Positions 1 to 10,980 of a stretch of 64,000 nucleotides of DNA are shown here, piece by piece. Location: the NCBI GenBank assembly GCA_023853785.1, contig JAJIRX010000941.1:248001-312000 (forward strand). The letters run 5' to 3'. Within the stretch, counting starts at the first letter, position 1. Each line of letters begins with the position of its first letter. A model generated the notes under the pieces. That model was not told where the DNA came from and made no database searches. It saw nothing but the letters and a program-made list of their open reading frames with translations. This DNA is from Psilocybe azurescens. Taxonomy: Eukaryota > Basidiomycota > Agaricomycetes > Agaricales > Agrocybaceae. The position numbers were made by a program, and so were the translations under genes.

Positions 1-2115
1 AGCTAAGCCCCACAGCCCTGATCGCTAGCATATCGCACTGCCTGCCCATGCCATCCACAGTGACAACATGAGTAGGGGCGTAAGCCTTGCCCCAACACAA
101 CACCGCCTCCATGTTGTGCTGCACTCCCATACCATCCCGCTTTCACGGTGATAATGCGAAGAGCGATAGCGAGAGCAGGCAGCGAGCAGTGGCCTCCGCC
201 AGCTCTTTGCTTGTGACCGCCGCGGCGATGGACCTGCCCACCACCGACTCTTTCATGCCACCTCACACTCGCCGCTCCTACCCCCCGGGTCTGCGTTTGG
301 CCTTACCACCTCTGTTATTTCACCCGTCGGGGCAGTGAACGTGGCCCTCGCGGCTCATAGGTAAGTCTCTCCCGATCCTCTATCTCTTTTTCTTACCACA
401 TTATACACTAACAAACCCCGAAAGACTGTTTCCAGCCCACCGCCGTTCCACTTCTCACCTCACGATGATGAACAAGAATGCTAAGGCCGTGAGTCCTCCC
501 GGCCTTATCCTCGTTTCTGCTGCTAACCACAACTTGCTTACCAGCCTGAATTTGCATTCAATAATGCTGCTTCCGCCATTGAGCTTGCCGTGGATGACGT
601 CCCCAACGAGGAAGCACCAGTGGTGCATTGGCAGTTTAATACCAGTGGTTTATATAGTAGTTACTTGTCTGCTTGAAATATACTATTTGGCTTTTTTTCG
701 GTATGAAAACCTAGATGTGATGGTCAAAATTCAGCAGGGGTTCTGGTCCCAATTCATAACTGGGTCAACCCTATGATAAGTGTAAGCTCTAGTGTTGGAA
801 CCTCCTGGTCATGTTATACCCAGTTCACAAATGGCTGCCTGGCTTGCAATGTGTTGTGAGTATCTGAGTATCTGATATGTTCTAGACAATTTGTGATAAT
901 ATTTTAGCTACTCTATCGTTCTGCAGATGGACGGGTATCAATTCCATAATGATCCAGAATCACGATGACAACTTATGAAATTGTGTCTTGGATATTTTTA
1001 AAACCTACCACTATCTATCAATTTATGGCATTGTGAGTCAGCCCAAAATATGATTACCAGTTCATAACGTAGACGAGCGTCTACAATGCATTTTGGGTGT
1101 TCATAACACCCGATAGGATTCTCCACGATTTACTGATGCACAATGAGCCACAGTCCGGTGCGACTGGCAGTGGTCCCACAGCTCATAGAACTTTGGAAGC
1201 GGAAAACAGAGTATATTACAATCAAAATGCACGGCCGGTTTGTACATTAGAAAGAAAGCTCATGAATATAGAAGAGGAGTGACCGTATACAACAAATATT
1301 GGCCTTCGAGAGTACATGATCTCGAAAGCATTTGTGATGACTAAATCGGTACATATTTAATCACGTCGTATAATTCAGAATGACGATTTGGTATAGTAGT
1401 TAGTGAGACATCAGTGGGGATTTGTGCAGTCGATGGTTCAATTCCGGCAAGTAGTAATCATTAAATAATATAGTGTAGAGTGGTATGAGATGTGATGGCA
1501 TTCAGGTAAATAAATGAATGGGGAGTGGCCCACAGTTTTAAATTCCCAACCTCGGTATAGCAGGACATCCTTATTTTCTAATGTAAGGTAACCAATTTTC
1601 AGGCCACCTTACAAGGTAAACCAAGGTTTTATAAATAGTTAATGATTATAGGTCCTTGCCAAAATGTAGTCTTCAGGTTTGACTATTCATTGCCTTTTGG
1701 GCATTAGTGCCCTTAGCTACCTTACAAGGACTTTGTATTGCAATGTATGGTCTGCGCCGTTTTGCCGATGTGGCCATGACACGTAGTTATCTTATCATTC
1801 TTTTTGCATTAGGGTTCTACCGATCAAGCTCGTGATCAAGTCCTGAGATTGCTAACCGCAGAGTGGCTTGTATCTGAAGACGACAATTATTCCGATAGGT
1901 TTTATCTAGCAGACTTCGTTTAACAGGTCGACATGAATTGATAACAACGGGAATAGCCGCAAAGGAGCTACCTGACATGTTGTCTTCGACGTCTTCGCCT
2001 AACTTGGAAAGTCAATTTCCCTTTTCAGACTGAGAAATCGCGTGTGTCGTCAGCCACACAAAGCGGGACAAAAACAAGGACATACAAAGATTTGGTATAA
2101 GAACAGGACATTTAT
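1..2115. other. Mostly non-coding; weak + strand coding fragments
   Basis: No recognisable gene. A short + strand stretch at about 300-360 reads as protein and ends at a good donor (GTAAGT at 361). A second stretch at about 543-680 follows an acceptor-like TTACCAG and reads PEFAFNNAASAIELAVDD and onward. They could be exons of one degenerate gene, but no family is recognised and the frames do not join convincingly. The rest, apart from the Pol III-like element near 1.4 kb, is AT-rich with scattered stops. Confidence 0.3.
1381..1460 (+). other. Pol III internal-promoter-like element (possible SINE head)
   Basis: TGGTATAGTAG at 1389-1399 fits the A-box consensus and GGTTCAATTCC at 1435-1445 fits the B-box consensus. 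The spacing is tRNA-like. The surrounding bases do not fold into a tRNA with a matching acceptor stem, so a tRNA-derived SINE head or decayed tRNA is more likely than a functional tRNA. No poly-A or poly-T tail was identified with confidence. Confidence 0.35.
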
Positions 2116-2313
2116 TCAGAACATCCCCATCATCTTTTGCCTCTCTTCCACCACCATCTTTTGGAAGAATGACCTCAACTCATCCACCTTACTACACTCA
2201 ATGTAGACGTTGATGATCCCATCAGAAGATGATGCATACCCTCTTCCCTTTTTAATGGCTATCCTTCGAGGAGCATAAGAAAAATCAGTCTCGCCTTTAT
2301 TAAAATCGTTCCA
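2116..2313 (-). other. Unassigned coding remnant
   Basis: About 65 codons are open on the minus strand and end at a TGA at 2116-2118. They read FNKGETDFSYAPRRIAIKKG and later VYIECSKVDELRSFFQKM, which looks like ordinary protein, but no start codon lies in frame and stops lie upstream. Further upstream on the same strand, 2640-2870 holds two diverged copies of a 90-nt unit (SNDGMPSGDTALGSG and SDDGMQSSGTDIGDE). Taken together this may be an eroded gene. No family is recognised. Confidence 0.25.
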
Positions 2314-2699
2314 TCAACGGCGTATGCCGTTCAGCATGTTCATCATCCTACTTTGAATTATATTTCAAGAACAACCCCCAATGCCAGTGAAGATTACATA
2401 TACCTTCTTCGCCTTCTTTGGCTGATATTTCGCTTAAAAGGGTAAGTCAATCGACCTCTCCTATATCAGAAGTACACAAAAATCACATTCCTCAGCGTCA
2501 GTTACATTGATATGGAAAGTATCAAGCAATCCCGTCTAATGCAGATTTGTCTACACCCGCCAACGAGCACAGCCAGAAGTATACCACACCATTCCGGCCG
2601 CGTAGTCAGGCCTAGTGGGTTGGGGCTGCGCGGTATAGCCTAATTCATTAGGTCACGGGTGGGGCAGTTAGCACGCTGCCCTTTCCTCGTCTTGGTGTG

Positions 2700-2850
2700 T
2701 GCCACTCCCGAGAGCAGTATCACCAGATGGCATGCCATCGTTGCTTCTAGTTGAAAACTGTGGGGGTGGATATGGATCGCTGTTGCTTCGCTCATCCCCG
2801 ATATCAGTACCACTAGATTGCATGCCATCGTCGCTTTCTAATTGGGTTCG
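2700..2850. repeat. Two-copy direct repeat, about 90-nt period
   Basis: CATGCCATCG recurs at 2731 and 2821. The flanks are also similar (TCACCAGATGG and GTACCACTAGATTG before it, GTTGCTTCTAGTTG and GTCGCTTTCTAATTG after it). The two copies are diverged. Confidence 0.5.
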
Positions 2851-2871
2851 CGGGGTGAAACTGAAATGCAA

Positions 2872-4479
2872 TTACTTCGCCCGTGTGGAGTCGAGTCAGG
2901 CGAGCGATAATTCGGGTGAACTGTGTTCATAGGCTATGGTCATTGCTATGCCACTGGCTGACTTTCTCGGATAGCTTCCAGCCTCACCGAGTGCATCAAG
3001 ACTCTCGATTATGTTTATCATCTCGTTCGTCTGGATTCTACCGCAGTTGCTCATATCTTACGGTCTATAGCAATAGCAACATCCGGTTGAGAACTTGATG
3101 TATCTCTCCGGAAAGATTTAATTTAGAGGGCTTTCCGTTCTACTAGTCAAATTTGAAAAACGGTCTCTAGTCTTGCTGATGTTGCCAGCATCGTAGACTC
3201 GATCTCAGTCGTTAGAAAGATCATTACTAGTACTTTATTTCTTTGCCTTCCAGTTTACGTCAATGTAAGCCCTTATAGAACATGCGACTTCAATCCACAA
3301 CGTAAAATAATCTAGCCAACGTACGATTGGCCGAAGCCTTCCCGAATCTAATTGGATCTCGAAGCTCTAGGCACTTCTTGATATGTGAGTGTTGGACTAA
3401 CTCTCATATCGAGTACATATAATGAGGGCTAACTTAAATCAGGTCTCTCCCTTTTTCTCTTTTCATATATATATGCATCTATATCAGTCATCCCATAGCT
3501 CTCCATTTCTCTGACCAGGTCTCATCGATGAAAGAAATCGTGTCTGGACTCGCGGTCCAACGACAATTCTCCTTCATCGATAAAAAGCGTTCTTAAATGT
3601 CAGCAAACAGTCAAACATATCACATACCGAGTCGCACGAAGTCATGACGCTGCGGACCTTTTCTTTATATGTGAGCTTCAGACGTCTTCAGTTGTATGAA
3701 GTATTGAGCTGAATCTGCCAATTTTTTACCTTTACATACAAATGCTTCTAACTTCAAGAATTCCACCACCTTCATTAAATTTATCAGGTTTCGTCGTAAA
3801 AGAGAACATGTCTAGTTGGCAGTGTTTCTCGCACTTTCCCAATTCATTTGTATTTTGCTAACGTTGACGCCCATTTGACGCCCATAGATGTTTAAATCAG
3901 TACCCCATGTTCAACATTCAATATCATTCATAAAAAGCACACATACAGTCAATAAATCGAGTCGCACAAAATCCTGGCGTTAAGGACCTGATCTCAATAG
4001 ACGTGTTTCAATTGTTGTCCCTTTGAATCCGAGCACATATAATGCCAACAAAATGAAGTCTTTTCTTTTTATTTCAATATGTGGAGTAACCAACACACAT
4101 CCCCACCTAAAGACTCATTATTTAGTTCTTTTAATGATGTCCGACAAACGATGCCCCTAAGGGTTTAACCTTTCAAATAGTTCTTCCGACTTCTTCGTTT
4201 CAACCCTGGATTGTATTTCATGTTTATTGTATAATAAAGCGTATTTTTATGATTTTATTCTGCATCGATTGTCGATAACTAGAAGCATTTGGCCGCTACC
4301 TGAGTCGAGTATTGCTCGAGTAAAGAAGTAAAGTTTCCTAAAAGGATCATCAATTTGAGAATGCTGACATTCTCATTGGTTGACGGTTTACATATAAAAA
4401 TTACATAATCAATAGTGAACCATTTCCCGAGAAATGCCGCTACTGTTCCAGCTCATCGATACCAACGACGACGAGCACT
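2872..4479. other. No gene recognised upstream of the complex I gene
   Basis: About 1.6 kb of AT-rich sequence with no credible ORF. A diverged direct repeat is visible: ATAAAAAGC, GAGTCGCAC and GGACCT occur in the same order at about 3580-3660 and again at 3930-3990. The region immediately before 4480 presumably holds the promoter of the complex I gene. Confidence 0.4.
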
Positions 4480-6263
4480 ATGTTAAAAGCCTCGTCTTCG
4501 TCGTCCCAGGCGTTGCTGAGGGCAGCCACAACCACAACCAGTACGTCATACAACCTTTGAAATACCTTCCTATCTGACATTTGTCCTCCAGGGGTTTCGA
4601 GACAATTCCGCGCAAAACTTCGAACCAGTCGGTCATTGGCGACTGTCGCTGAACCCCTGTTCGAAGATATGGTGGCCTGAAGGATCAAGATCGCATTTTT
4701 ACCAACGCTTATTGTCGACATGATCATGGAATCAAGGGAGCCATGGTAAGCATGGTATTAATACATGGCCTCACTGAGGACTGACATCGAAAACTTCAGT
4801 CTCGTGGCGACTGGCATCGTACAAAAGACATTATACTCAAGGGGGACTCTTGGATCATTCAGAACATCAAGGATTCAGGTCTTCGCGGGCGAGGAGGAGC
4901 TGGCTTCCCCAGTGGACTGAAATGGAGTTTCATGAATAAACCTGGATGGGAGAAGGACCCCCGGTGAGTAACTGAGCGCTATAATATATATCTTCTTTCT
5001 CATATACCTTAAAGACCTCGCTACCTCGTCATCAATGCTGATGAAGGAGAGCCGGGCACTTGCAAGGATCGAGAGATTCTCCGCGGAGACCCCCATAAAC
5101 TTATCGAGGGGTGTCTTGTCGCAGGTCGAGGTATGAACGCCACAGCAGCATACATCTACATTCGAGGAGAATTCTACCAAGAGGCGTCGCATGTTCAACA
5201 AGCCATCAACGAAGCCTACGCTGCTGGTTTCTTGGGCAAAAATGCCTGTGGATCTGGCTATTCTTTCGACGTTTATGTTCATCGAGGTGCTGGTGCCTAC
5301 ATTTGCGGTGAAGAGACCGCCCTCATTGAAAGTATCGAGGGAAAACAGGGTAAACCCCGCCTTAAGCCTCCCTTCCCTGCAGATGTTGGTCTTTTCGGAT
5401 GCCCGACAACAGTCGCCAACGTCGAAACAGTCGCCGTTGCGCCTACAATCTGCAGGCGCGGTGCTAGCTGGTTCGCCGGTTTCGGGCGTGCCAGAAACCA
5501 GGGAACAAAGTTGTACTGCATCAGCGGACACGTCAATAACCCTTGCGTCGTTGAAGAGGAAATGAGTATTCCTCTGAAAGACCTCATTGAGAAGCACTGC
5601 GGCGGTGTCGTTGGAGGATGGGACAATCTGCTCGGAATCATCCCTGGTGGATCTTCTGTTCCCATTCTGCCCATCGACATGTGCGGCGAAGTTTTGTGAG
5701 TATATGGTTCTTCAACTCTATCCGCCTTTTCTAAGACACATGTGTAGGATGGATTACGATTCTCTCAAAGATGCTGGCTCTGGTCTCGGAACAGGTGCTG
5801 TCATCGTTATGAACAAGAATACCGATGTCGTCAAAGCCATTGCACGATTCTCCCAATTCTATAAGCACGAGTCTTGCGGCCAGTGCACTCCATGTCGCGA
5901 AGGTACCACATGGATGATGAACATGATGGACCGCATGGTCGAGGGTCGTGGTCACCAGCGCGAAATTGACATGCTTCTCGAACTCACGTACGACTTTCTT
6001 CGCTCTTTTCGTGAATTAGATTTCTAAAATTCTTCTCTTTCATTTCTCAGAAAACAAGTCGAGGGGCGAACTATCTGTGCATTGGGTGACGCTGCTGCTT
6101 GGCCCATCCAGGGTCTTATGCGCCATTTCCGACCCGAAGTCGAGCGTCGCATTTCAGAGTTCCGTGCTAAGAATGGCGCGGTCGGATTCGGTGGACACCT
6201 TGCCAGTGCTGCAGACGATACTCTGGCCTCCCCGATAATCTTGGTCTTCGCCTGCCCGCGTAA
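4480..6263 (+). CDS. NDUFV1: NADH:ubiquinone oxidoreductase 51 kDa subunit (complex I, NDUFV1)
   Basis: This is the FMN-, NADH- and N3 cluster-binding subunit of mitochondrial complex I. Exons are 4480-4540, 4592-4745, 4800-4963, 5015-5695, 5748-5987 and 6051-6263. The start gives a serine- and arginine-rich mitochondrial presequence ([20 protein letters not shown]). Then come [16 protein letters not shown] (NADH/FMN site), [34 protein letters not shown], and the 4Fe-4S ligands CGQC-TPC with the later Cys in TICALGD. The exons sum to 1513 nt, two short of a 505-codon frame. One base seems missing in the CCCC run at 4654-4657, before [14 protein letters not shown]. Another seems missing at about 6210-6222, where the expected C-terminus ([15 protein letters not shown] at 6261-6263) lies one frame away. 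Without those corrections the frame ends early at the N-terminus and runs to 6279 at the C-terminus. In an essential subunit, sequence error is likelier than pseudogenisation. Confidence 0.93.
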
Positions 6264-6669
6264 TGCTGAAGAGATGTAGTTTGGCTGGACAGAGTGTACC
6301 AAATGTTAACAGCTGCGTTTTTATATCGTATATGAGCTATAGACACTGATTCAATGATTCCGGGTTTTGCGATATTTATGGCTTTGCTGGCCAATGTGAG
6401 AATGGAGAACGTACCAAATGTTTTTATTCGGCATCTTCAATGTCCTTCAATGTCCTTTGAATCATGCGTATATGTTGATAGATAACTGGGTACACCGGGT
6501 TGGACCCCGAGAGTGACGTTTCAGATCGTGCGAACATATTTCCTTGATCAGTTTGTTGATTATGTGCTCTACTGCGAGCATTTGGAACGTTGATTTTGTG
6601 ACTTGTCCACAACAGCCATATACTTGGTACGGTACGAGTGCTTGATGCAAACTGGCTTCATAATCGTTG

Positions 6670-8499
6670 ATGTACACCTTTTATCCATTAGATCGTTCAA
6701 TGGAGTCACTGAAACCACAGATTACCCTTCTTTTGCAGCACAATGAACCCCCTTCAGAGGCGAATATCTATGGAATCCGAAAGCTATTGGCTGAACCATC
6801 GAAGAGACTTGCTGAAACTCGTGCGAAGGTTAAACTTCTAGATGAACAAATGAAGCAACTCATGCGGGAAGAAGAAACGCTCTGCATTTCCATCAAACCA
6901 TACGAAGTCGTTCTGGCACCAATTCGCCGAATTCCATCAGACATACTACACGAGGTTTTCTTCCACTGCTTATCCACGCATCGGAACCCTATAATGGATG
7001 TCACAGAGGCCCCTATATTACTCACTCGCGTGTGCAGGAGCTGGAGATCGATCGCTCTTTCATCCCCGCGCATTTGGTCTAAGATCTACATTCCAATTCC
7101 AATAATGCCCCTAGGAGGATATTATCCATTAATTTTCACCTTAAATGAACGCGAAAATAGGAAATGGACGTATATGCAAGTGGCTGAAGGTCGATCGAAG
7201 ATGATTAAATCGTGGCTAGATCGCTCAGGGGAGTGTCCACTGTCGATTTCCATTTCATATCCACAAGATTCTCCCCCAGGAATGGATGATCAAGAAAAGC
7301 CGTTCATAGGCATGATTCTAACGGAGATTATCGCCTTCTCTCGACGCTGGAGGACCCTCGAGTTGAAAATCCCTTTTCGACTCTATCCCACATTTGGGGG
7401 GTCATTAACGACAAAGATGTTGCCGATGCTGGAAGTCCTTAGGCTGCGTATTGATAACGAGCATTACCTCGTTGGCAACAATCGATCAGCGCCCATTCCT
7501 ACGGCTCTTCTGGAGTGCGCAAAGCTGAGGGATGTTTCTCTATACATGTTATCAAGTCTAACGAGGGACTTCCGAACAATGACCCCTAATTGGCACCAGA
7601 TCGATCGTTTATACATTCATTCCAAGCTCCCCAGTGACCAATTCATTAAGCTGCTCTCGCAATGTCATAATCTGGTGGAAGCTAAATTTTACATCACACG
7701 GGGCCCGGTGTACGAACATCCCACATTCGTCCTCCCATACCTCCAGACTCTCATTATATCCGACGAAGCGGTCAATCAAGATATGTCGATAGCTTTCAGG
7801 TCTATCCAAGCTCCCGCTCTAAACCATGTCCAATATCTTCGCTCGCCTTACATCTACCTTGATCCGCAAGGAAACGAGGAAGATGATATTTATAGCCGCC
7901 CGCTTTCTATTCGCAATTTGCTTGAGGCGTCAAGTATTGATACCTTGCTGGTTCACTTGCCACGAGTCATCCCTTTGGAGAGGATCGTTGAGCTTCTCGC
8001 GGCCGTTCCCCGCACCAAACATCTGACGGTCGCGAGAAAGCGTTCCAACGAGAAAGGAGACTTTGTCCGTTTTGATGATAGTCCTATGGGGGATAGTATC
8101 TTTGATCCCGAGTGTCTATCCGTCCGCGATGACCCAGAGGGCGTTGAAGGTGGCCTGTTACTTCCCGATTTGCAGATATTGGAGGTGTATCAAATCCCGG
8201 GTCTTTATTCGGACGAAGATACGGCGCGAATGATCAAAAGTCGATTGCAGGCGTCGAAAGGTGGCCTTGTTTCGGCTTTGCGGACGGTCAAGCTTCACTT
8301 CCTTGGACAACAGAAAAAAGATATCAAGGAAGATATCCTTCAATACGCGAAGGAGTTGGGTATTGTTGATCTCAATTTGGAGGTTACTTATGCGCCGAGA
8401 TGTCCAAAGTACACAAACCCTCTTTCTTCCTCTTATGGTCTTAAGTCTGCGGGTCATTCGTGGAATAGTGATCAGATTGAAGAATCGGTTATCTATTAG
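6670..8499 (+). CDS. F-box-like protein of the agaricomycete F-box/LRR type
   Basis: This is an intronless protein of about 609 residues. Residues 25-80 form a predicted coiled coil (KRLAETRAKVKLLDEQMKQL and onward). An F-box-like motif follows (PIRRIPSDILHEVFFHCL, then TRVCRSWRSIALSSPRIWS). The remainder has irregular leucine-rich segments such as MLEVLRLRI and LPYLQTLIIS. Such proteins are a large expanded family in agaricomycetes and are thought to be substrate adaptors of SCF ubiquitin ligases; no substrate can be inferred here. The first ATG is at 6670, and the second at 6700 (MESLKPQITLLLQ) is an equally good start. The gene lies 400 bp downstream of the complex I gene on the same strand. 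Confidence 0.85.
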   Translation: MYTFYPLDRSMESLKPQITLLLQHNEPPSEANIYGIRKLLAEPSKRLAETRAKVKLLDEQMKQLMREEETLCISIKPYEVVLAPIRRIPSDILHEVFFHCLSTHRNPIMDVTEAPILLTRVCRSWRSIALSSPRIWSKIYIPIPIMPLGGYYPLIFTLNERENRKWTYMQVAEGRSKMIKSWLDRSGECPLSISISYPQDSPPGMDDQEKPFIGMILTEIIAFSRRWRTLELKIPFRLYPTFGGSLTTKMLPMLEVLRLRIDNEHYLVGNNRSAPIPTALLECAKLRDVSLYMLSSLTRDFRTMTPNWHQIDRLYIHSKLPSDQFIKLLSQCHNLVEAKFYITRGPVYEHPTFVLPYLQTLIISDEAVNQDMSIAFRSIQAPALNHVQYLRSPYIYLDPQGNEEDDIYSRPLSIRNLLEASSIDTLLVHLPRVIPLERIVELLAAVPRTKHLTVARKRSNEKGDFVRFDDSPMGDSIFDPECLSVRDDPEGVEGGLLLPDLQILEVYQIPGLYSDEDTARMIKSRLQASKGGLVSALRTVKLHFLGQQKKDIKEDILQYAKELGIVDLNLEVTYAPRCPKYTNPLSSSYGLKSAGHSWNSDQIEESVIY

Positions 8500-9292
8500 C
8501 ACGATGTACTTCATTGGTTTGCTTAATCTTTGCAAAACCTCCACGTTCTCGAAGTCGTGTCCCCGTGCCAGTGACTGGTCCATGATCGACACCTTTCATT
8601 TCTAGTGGCATTGCCAACTTACTGATATATACGCATGGTACTGCCGGGAGACTAGCACCACTAGATGAGTCGAAATTGAGAGAGGAATCTTCCGGTATTT
8701 TTGCATAACCCCGGGACCAACCGAGCAAGTGCCTACATAGGCGTACTCTGTGCCAAGGGACAATGGCCTCAATTACGCGCCGTTATCAATTTGTGACCCG
8801 GTAATGGACCATCTCTCTGCAAGATTGACCCGTAACTGCCTCTTCAATAATCCTTCCTTTGCATTGGACCTGCCGGTGCTTAGACTTGAACATATCTTTT
8901 GACTCTTTTCTTTTATGCTATAGAGTTGGTTCATTATTAATAGCACTTTTTCTCTTGGCTTTATTGAACTCTAACCAGCTATATTCAATTTCTAAGGGTA
9001 CTAACTCAAATCAAGGCAAAGCGGAAGGCCCAAGACAGGGGTGTCACGTGGTGTCCCAAAAGCGCCGAAAATAATTGTTGTTGGCCCGCTCGGGAGTCGG
9101 CGCCCATGGCACATGTTCTTTTGTACACCCGTCGTCGTTTTCTAGCTGGTCTTCACTTTCGTTCTGCTTAGCGGGTGGCACCCAGCCAAGACACTCATTA
9201 GATCCTATAAAAAGGTCAGGCATATCTATAGAACATGGTCACCGAAGAATCTTGACAAATTGCGTCCTTGAACCCCTGCAGATTTCCACTAG
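8500..9292. other. Intergenic; no gene recognised
   Basis: About 790 bp between the F-box gene and RCE1. The small ORFs read as compositional noise. The part next to 9293 should contain the RCE1 promoter; a CACGTG (in GTGTCACGTGGTGTC) lies at about 9045. Confidence 0.4.
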
Positions 9293-10749
9293 ATGATATA
9301 CTATCTTCTCTTCTCAAAGCCGCTTATTACGACCTCTTTTGCTCATTTTCTATCTTTTGGGCTTGCATTTGTCTATGTTGGATCGCTCTACTTGTCCAAG
9401 AATGCCAGGATTTCGTTCAGTGGGAAGGGAGCGCAGCCTCGAAGGCCCAACATGGCTATGCGTGACGAGCCCGATGTCATTCGGGCACGACTGGTTGCAG
9501 TCAGCGTGGCCACGGTAGTTTGCTGTCTAATTGTTCTCAGTGTAGTGTGGGATCATGTGGATTGGAAATTGAAGGTGAATCGACCACTCTGCTGTGGATG
9601 AGCAAGTGCTAATCTTTTCTAGTCTCTGGACATCGTAATTGATTCTTTATTCATACGGTTGGGCTTTCCTATCACATCCTTCGGTCCTATTACCACGAAT
9701 TTTCCCAACATATACCCTCACTTCGTCACCCCCATCCTCTTCCTCGGTCCCCTATTCGCAGGATTTCTTGGCCACGAACTGCCAGGGCAGAGGAACTGGA
9801 GGTGGGAGTCCCACGTCGCAGGAAGATTCTTCAGTCTACATGGGATCAGAAACTATTGGATTGTACGTTTTTTCTTTGCATTACGAAAGTCAGGTTGCTC
9901 GATCCTGGGTGTGGATGTGGGTGTTATAATTGGGCTTCTGCATCAGAATCCCCTTCAAATTGGACCCTGGGATGAGCTGCGAGTGTGGTGCTGATTTCAA
10001 TAGATTGGATTAGACCACGGCCAACTGTGGCCATCCCTATTCGCGTAGCGGAGTCGTTGCTTTACAAATTGCACAACTGACCTTATTAATGTATTTATTT
10101 AGGGTCCTGTGACCGAGGAAGTAGTCTTCAGAGCTTGTATCCTTGCCGTGTACCACATGTCGGGCGCATCTAGGGTGCGCATGATCTTCTGCAGTCCACT
10201 GCTATTTGGGCTGGGTGAGTCGAATATTTCATCGTATATTTCATTTACTAAACGTCTTTAAACAGCACATGTCCACCACGCATTGGATACGTTCTACGCC
10301 AAAGGTGGCAACGCAGCTGCAGCCAGAATTGCTTTCCTGGGAACTCGTACGCCCGTGTTTTTATAGCTTTTTTTTTAAAGGCTTCTCTCACCATCGTGCC
10401 TAGTATTCCAACTCGCTTACACGTCCCTCTTCGGCTTCTACGCCTCATACCTCTTCCTCCGGACGGGTTCAATTCTCCCGCCCATCACTGCTCACATATT
10501 CTGTAACATCATGGGTATTCCTATGATTGGGTACGAGTTGAGCAGGCACTCTAAGTACCGACACCGTGAGTCTCTTTCTTTCACTTTATTGTGACGCAAT
10601 GTCTTGACGGGATTCAAACAGACATCAAAGCGATGTATTTAGCAGGGATCATTGGCTTCATATACACACTCGGGAAATGGACCAAGACGAAGGGGAATCT
10701 CTACTGGCCGCATGATGGGGAGACGGACTTTGCGTATCTCAAGTATTAG
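9293..10749 (+). CDS. RCE1: CAAX prenyl protease 2 (RCE1 family)
   Basis: This ER-membrane intramembrane protease removes the -AAX tripeptide from prenylated CAAX proteins such as Ras, Rho and a-factor-type pheromones. Exons are 9293-9574, 9623-9862, 10103-10214, 10266-10346, 10404-10565 and 10622-10749, which sum to 1005 nt (334 residues) with no frame break. All three ABI/CPBP motifs are present: EEVVFR (in GPVTEEVVFRACILAVYH), the FGLAHVHHA histidine motif, and HIFCNIMG (HxxxN). Hydrophobic helices fill the N-terminal half. Intron 2 is unusually long for this gene (240 nt), but the flanking protein (GIRNYWI-GPVTEE) is contiguous in the family, so no exon is missed there. Mating-pheromone processing is a well-known role in basidiomycetes. 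Confidence 0.95.
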
Positions 10750-10980
10750 CTTTAATCTATAATGTGCTGGGATTATTTATCGGACGGTGATAGTGTATAT
10801 GATGCTGTGACGTCGTTATTCTAAGCCGGACCGCCAACATATGGAAACTGACGGTCTTGTTGAGACTCGGAGGTCAGCCGACTTCGCAAACCTTCGCTTC
10901 TTGTTCCATAACAATGACACACACGAATCATAAATAAAGTGTAACAGATCCTTTACTTCCCAGTGCTTACTCTATCTGAT

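Noticed and set aside
3..338. Open frames at the left edge on both strands
   Set aside because: GC-rich, no family signature and no upstream context in the window; only noted as weak fragments.
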